A stretch of 6,280 nt of DNA. It comes from Flavobacteriales bacterium. GTDB taxonomy: Bacteria > Bacteroidota > Bacteroidia > Flavobacteriales_D > Parvicellaceae. Positions 5,801-6,280 of the stretch are shown one piece after another. The notes beneath the pieces are model-generated. The model saw only the letters and a list, made by a program, of their open reading frames with translations. It was not told where the DNA came from and searched no databases. Where the stretch lies: assembly GCA_026993705.1 (NCBI GenBank), contig JALWSJ010000185.1, positions 1-6,280 of the forward strand. The letters are read 5' to 3'. Made by a program: the position numbers and the translations under genes. Numbering within the stretch: position 1 is the stretch's first letter; each line of letters begins with the position of its first letter.

Positions 5801-6280
5801 AAGAATACGCTCCTTATCAAAATGCCTATGCTGAATTGGATGAATCTGCTAGCTCGGCAGAAAAAGAAGATGCTCTTAACAATTGGAAATCTAAAGTAGA
5901 GGAAGACATCAAAGACACGGAAGACCAAATCGCTTTGACGGATGGAACGGAAAAAGATAAATTAACCACTAAGTTGAACTTATTGCAAGAGGAGAAAAAT
6001 AAAGTCGTTAATTATTTATCGGAGATCGAGGAATCTACAACCGAAATGACTACCACCTATGACACCGAAACTTTAGAAGAAGAAATTGCACAAGAATACG
6101 CTCCTTATCAAAATGCCTATGCTGAATTGGATGACTTTGCTAGCCCGGCTGAAAAAGAAGAAGCCCTTAACAATTGGAAATCTAAAGTGGAAGAAGACAT
6201 CAAGGACATAGAAGACCAAATTGCTCTGACGGATGGAACGGAAAAAGATAAATTAACCACTAAGTTGAACTTATTGCAAG
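2740..6280 (+). CDS. exported TPR/PD40/CRD-like protein with long helical repeat stalk, 3'-truncated by the window edge
   Basis: The frame is open with no stop from 2740 to the window end (1180 codons plus one base), so the C-terminus is unseen. The precise function is not known. Seen in order: a signal peptide at residues 1-22 (MNKRI, then CLLLILTIV, cleavage likely after SYG before Gln23); TPR-like helices at about 30-65, 66-100 and 103-136 (MFDKGEYDKALPHILNLL, YFYLGKAYHLNYNFKSAL); PD40/WD40-like blades at about 203-232, 258-285 and 306-345 (DGKTFYFSSKG, GGYDNFK, AYFASSRASKFGYLDVYKV); a beta domain at about 350-415 resembling a carboxypeptidase-regulatory fold (GKGDYVIVLPRSGKYRFIVE); a linker; an acidic, Lys/Glu/Ala-rich helical and probably coiled-coil region at about 505-795; and 97-residue tandem repeats from 812 onward. 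The TPR-PD40-CRD order is that of PorE-like and OmpA-family envelope proteins of Bacteroidota, which suggests periplasmic or outer-membrane scaffolding. No OmpA domain is visible yet. TTG 2740 is the only start giving a signal peptide; the next in-frame ATG (2851) is inside the TPR region. The gene begins 12 bases after plsY and is probably cotranscribed with it. Confidence 0.88.
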   Translation, partial: MNKRITYCLLLILTIVGQLSYGQEFKNEEERKKYADKMFDKGEYDKALPHILNLLSLNQTSPEYNFKYGVCLLFADEDKEKSLRYLKFSASKGGGGDKRVYFYLGKAYHLNYNFKSALTNYQKFKAEADAKLQQKVQVDLHIQMCNNGIQLLKHLTELVVYEKTKSSYDRFQYSYDLSDIGGKILVSAEFQSKYDKKIGYKSVVYFPPLNQDVLFYSSYGKDGSTGLDIYRVNRLPSGKWSAPEKLPEQVNTPYDDAYAFLHSDGKTFYFSSKGHTSMGGYDNFKIEYEVETNTFTGEAENLDYKINTPDDDIMYIVDSQSENAYFASSRASKFGYLDVYKVKVETFPIVNVILAGHFENKVNPEDLQATIKVENMQSGEIEGIYNPDGKGDYVIVLPRSGKYRFIVETPTSEKIHSGEVEIPAQKEVTPLKQSLALIKTDGGEKLVINNLFDEPVPNAAEIMAKVLRDMANPEPNADEFPDSLFNQFDKNDVVTEALDENYTVDDLIALSSEKAQEVQAEANELKKRMEAAYTVAKSKSDEAKKLVRQADDLLKEAESIDSPLKKQEKIALANNAHQKSKDLNLLATTALNLAEALKEEYTKKQAEADNAKTVSIEIEKAVNENSHDKAIQALKDLQARIDDLIKDESNYRSGYDDLVQKARLKREEADKADEDAQEYREADDELRMRLSSLERELEKAKKKDKPTIQRQIDDIKEQLELNDEMAKESFARSDKLQKEAEALQHQVELMTKLYDDIDAGTTVELTDEEKEQISDYLASKELEGQITENENVLAENKVEEDTQLGETTNEQTTTTDDTETLEEEVSQEYAPYQNAYAELDESANPAEKQDALNNWKSKVEEDIKDIEDQIALTDGTKKDKLTAKLNLLQEEKNKVVNYLSEIEESTTETTTTDDTDTLEEEIAQEYAPYQNAYAELDESANPAEKQDALNNWKSKVEEDIKDIEDQIALTDGTEKDKLTTKLNLLQEEKNKVVNYLSEIEESTTETTTTDDTDTLEEEIAQEYAPYQNAYAELDESASSAEKEDALNNWKSKVEEDIKDTEDQIALTDGTEKDKLTTKLNLLQEEKNKVVNYLSEIEESTTEMTTTYDTETLEEEIAQEYAPYQNAYAELDDFASPAEKEEALNNWKSKVEEDIKDIEDQIALTDGTEKDKLTTKLNLLQ
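5173..6280 (+). repeat. in-frame 291-bp (97-residue) coding tandem repeats, at least 3.8 copies
   Basis: Units lie at 5173-5463, 5464-5754, 5755-6045 and 6046-6280 (cut off by the window; a full unit would reach 6336). The period is exactly 291 bp each time, with no indels. Units 1 and 2 share an uninterrupted identical 123-base stretch (5245-5367 = 5536-5658). Units 2 and 3 are identical across their first 80-odd bases. Each unit encodes a short Thr/Asp linker (TTTTDDTDT), an acidic helix (LEEEIAQEYAPYQNAYAELD), a turn with Pro, a second helix containing an invariant Trp (ALNNWKSKVEEDIKDIEDQI), a turn (LTDGT), and a third helix (KLNLLQEEKNKVVNYLSEIE). Most differences are silent or conservative. 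The exact frame-preserving period shows that the repeats are selected as protein. More copies may follow beyond the window. Confidence 0.97.

Noticed and set aside
5173..6280. Direct repeats as a CRISPR array or non-coding satellite
   Set aside because: The period is 291 bp with no alternating unique spacers, and every copy keeps the reading frame of the large protein.

Overview
The window is AT-rich and reads as chromosomal DNA of a Bacteroidota bacterium, most likely family Flavobacteriaceae. The evidence is a Bacteroidota-type ribosomal protein S1 tail, a TAnnTTTG -7 promoter box, starts without a Shine-Dalgarno sequence, an exported TPR/PD40 protein with an N-terminal signal ending in ..SYG-Q, and a structured intergenic element of the kind scattered through Flavobacterium genomes. 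Every recognisable gene is on the + strand. The genus is an inference.

Layout: (1) 1-1661, the 3' part of rpsA (30S ribosomal protein S1, six S1 domains, N-terminus outside the window), closed by a strong intrinsic terminator at 1681-1713. (2) 1714-2058, a 345-base gene-free stretch holding two strong palindromes inside a larger folded element (about 1797-1943), then a candidate promoter with its -7 box at 2020-2027. (3) 2059-2727, plsY, the membrane acyl-phosphate:glycerol-3-phosphate acyltransferase of phospholipid synthesis; ATG 2059 is preferred over the upstream in-frame TTG 2032. (4) 2740-6280, a very long gene starting on TTG only 12 bases after the plsY stop and still open at the window end (1180 codons seen). 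Its product has a signal peptide, TPR-like repeats, a PD40/WD40-like propeller segment, a carboxypeptidase-regulatory-like beta domain, a long acidic helical/coiled-coil region, and then at least four near-identical 97-residue tandem repeats (291 bp each) from 5173 to the edge.

plsY and the long gene probably share a transcript. A functional link is not evident beyond both acting at the cell envelope. The most interesting object is the long gene. Its front half has the domain order of PorE/OmpA-family envelope proteins of Bacteroidota, but the region where an OmpA peptidoglycan-binding domain would be expected is replaced, at least as far as the window reaches, by a long helical stalk with recently amplified three-helix repeats. 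Nothing here looks like a defence system, CRISPR array, RNA gene or insertion sequence.
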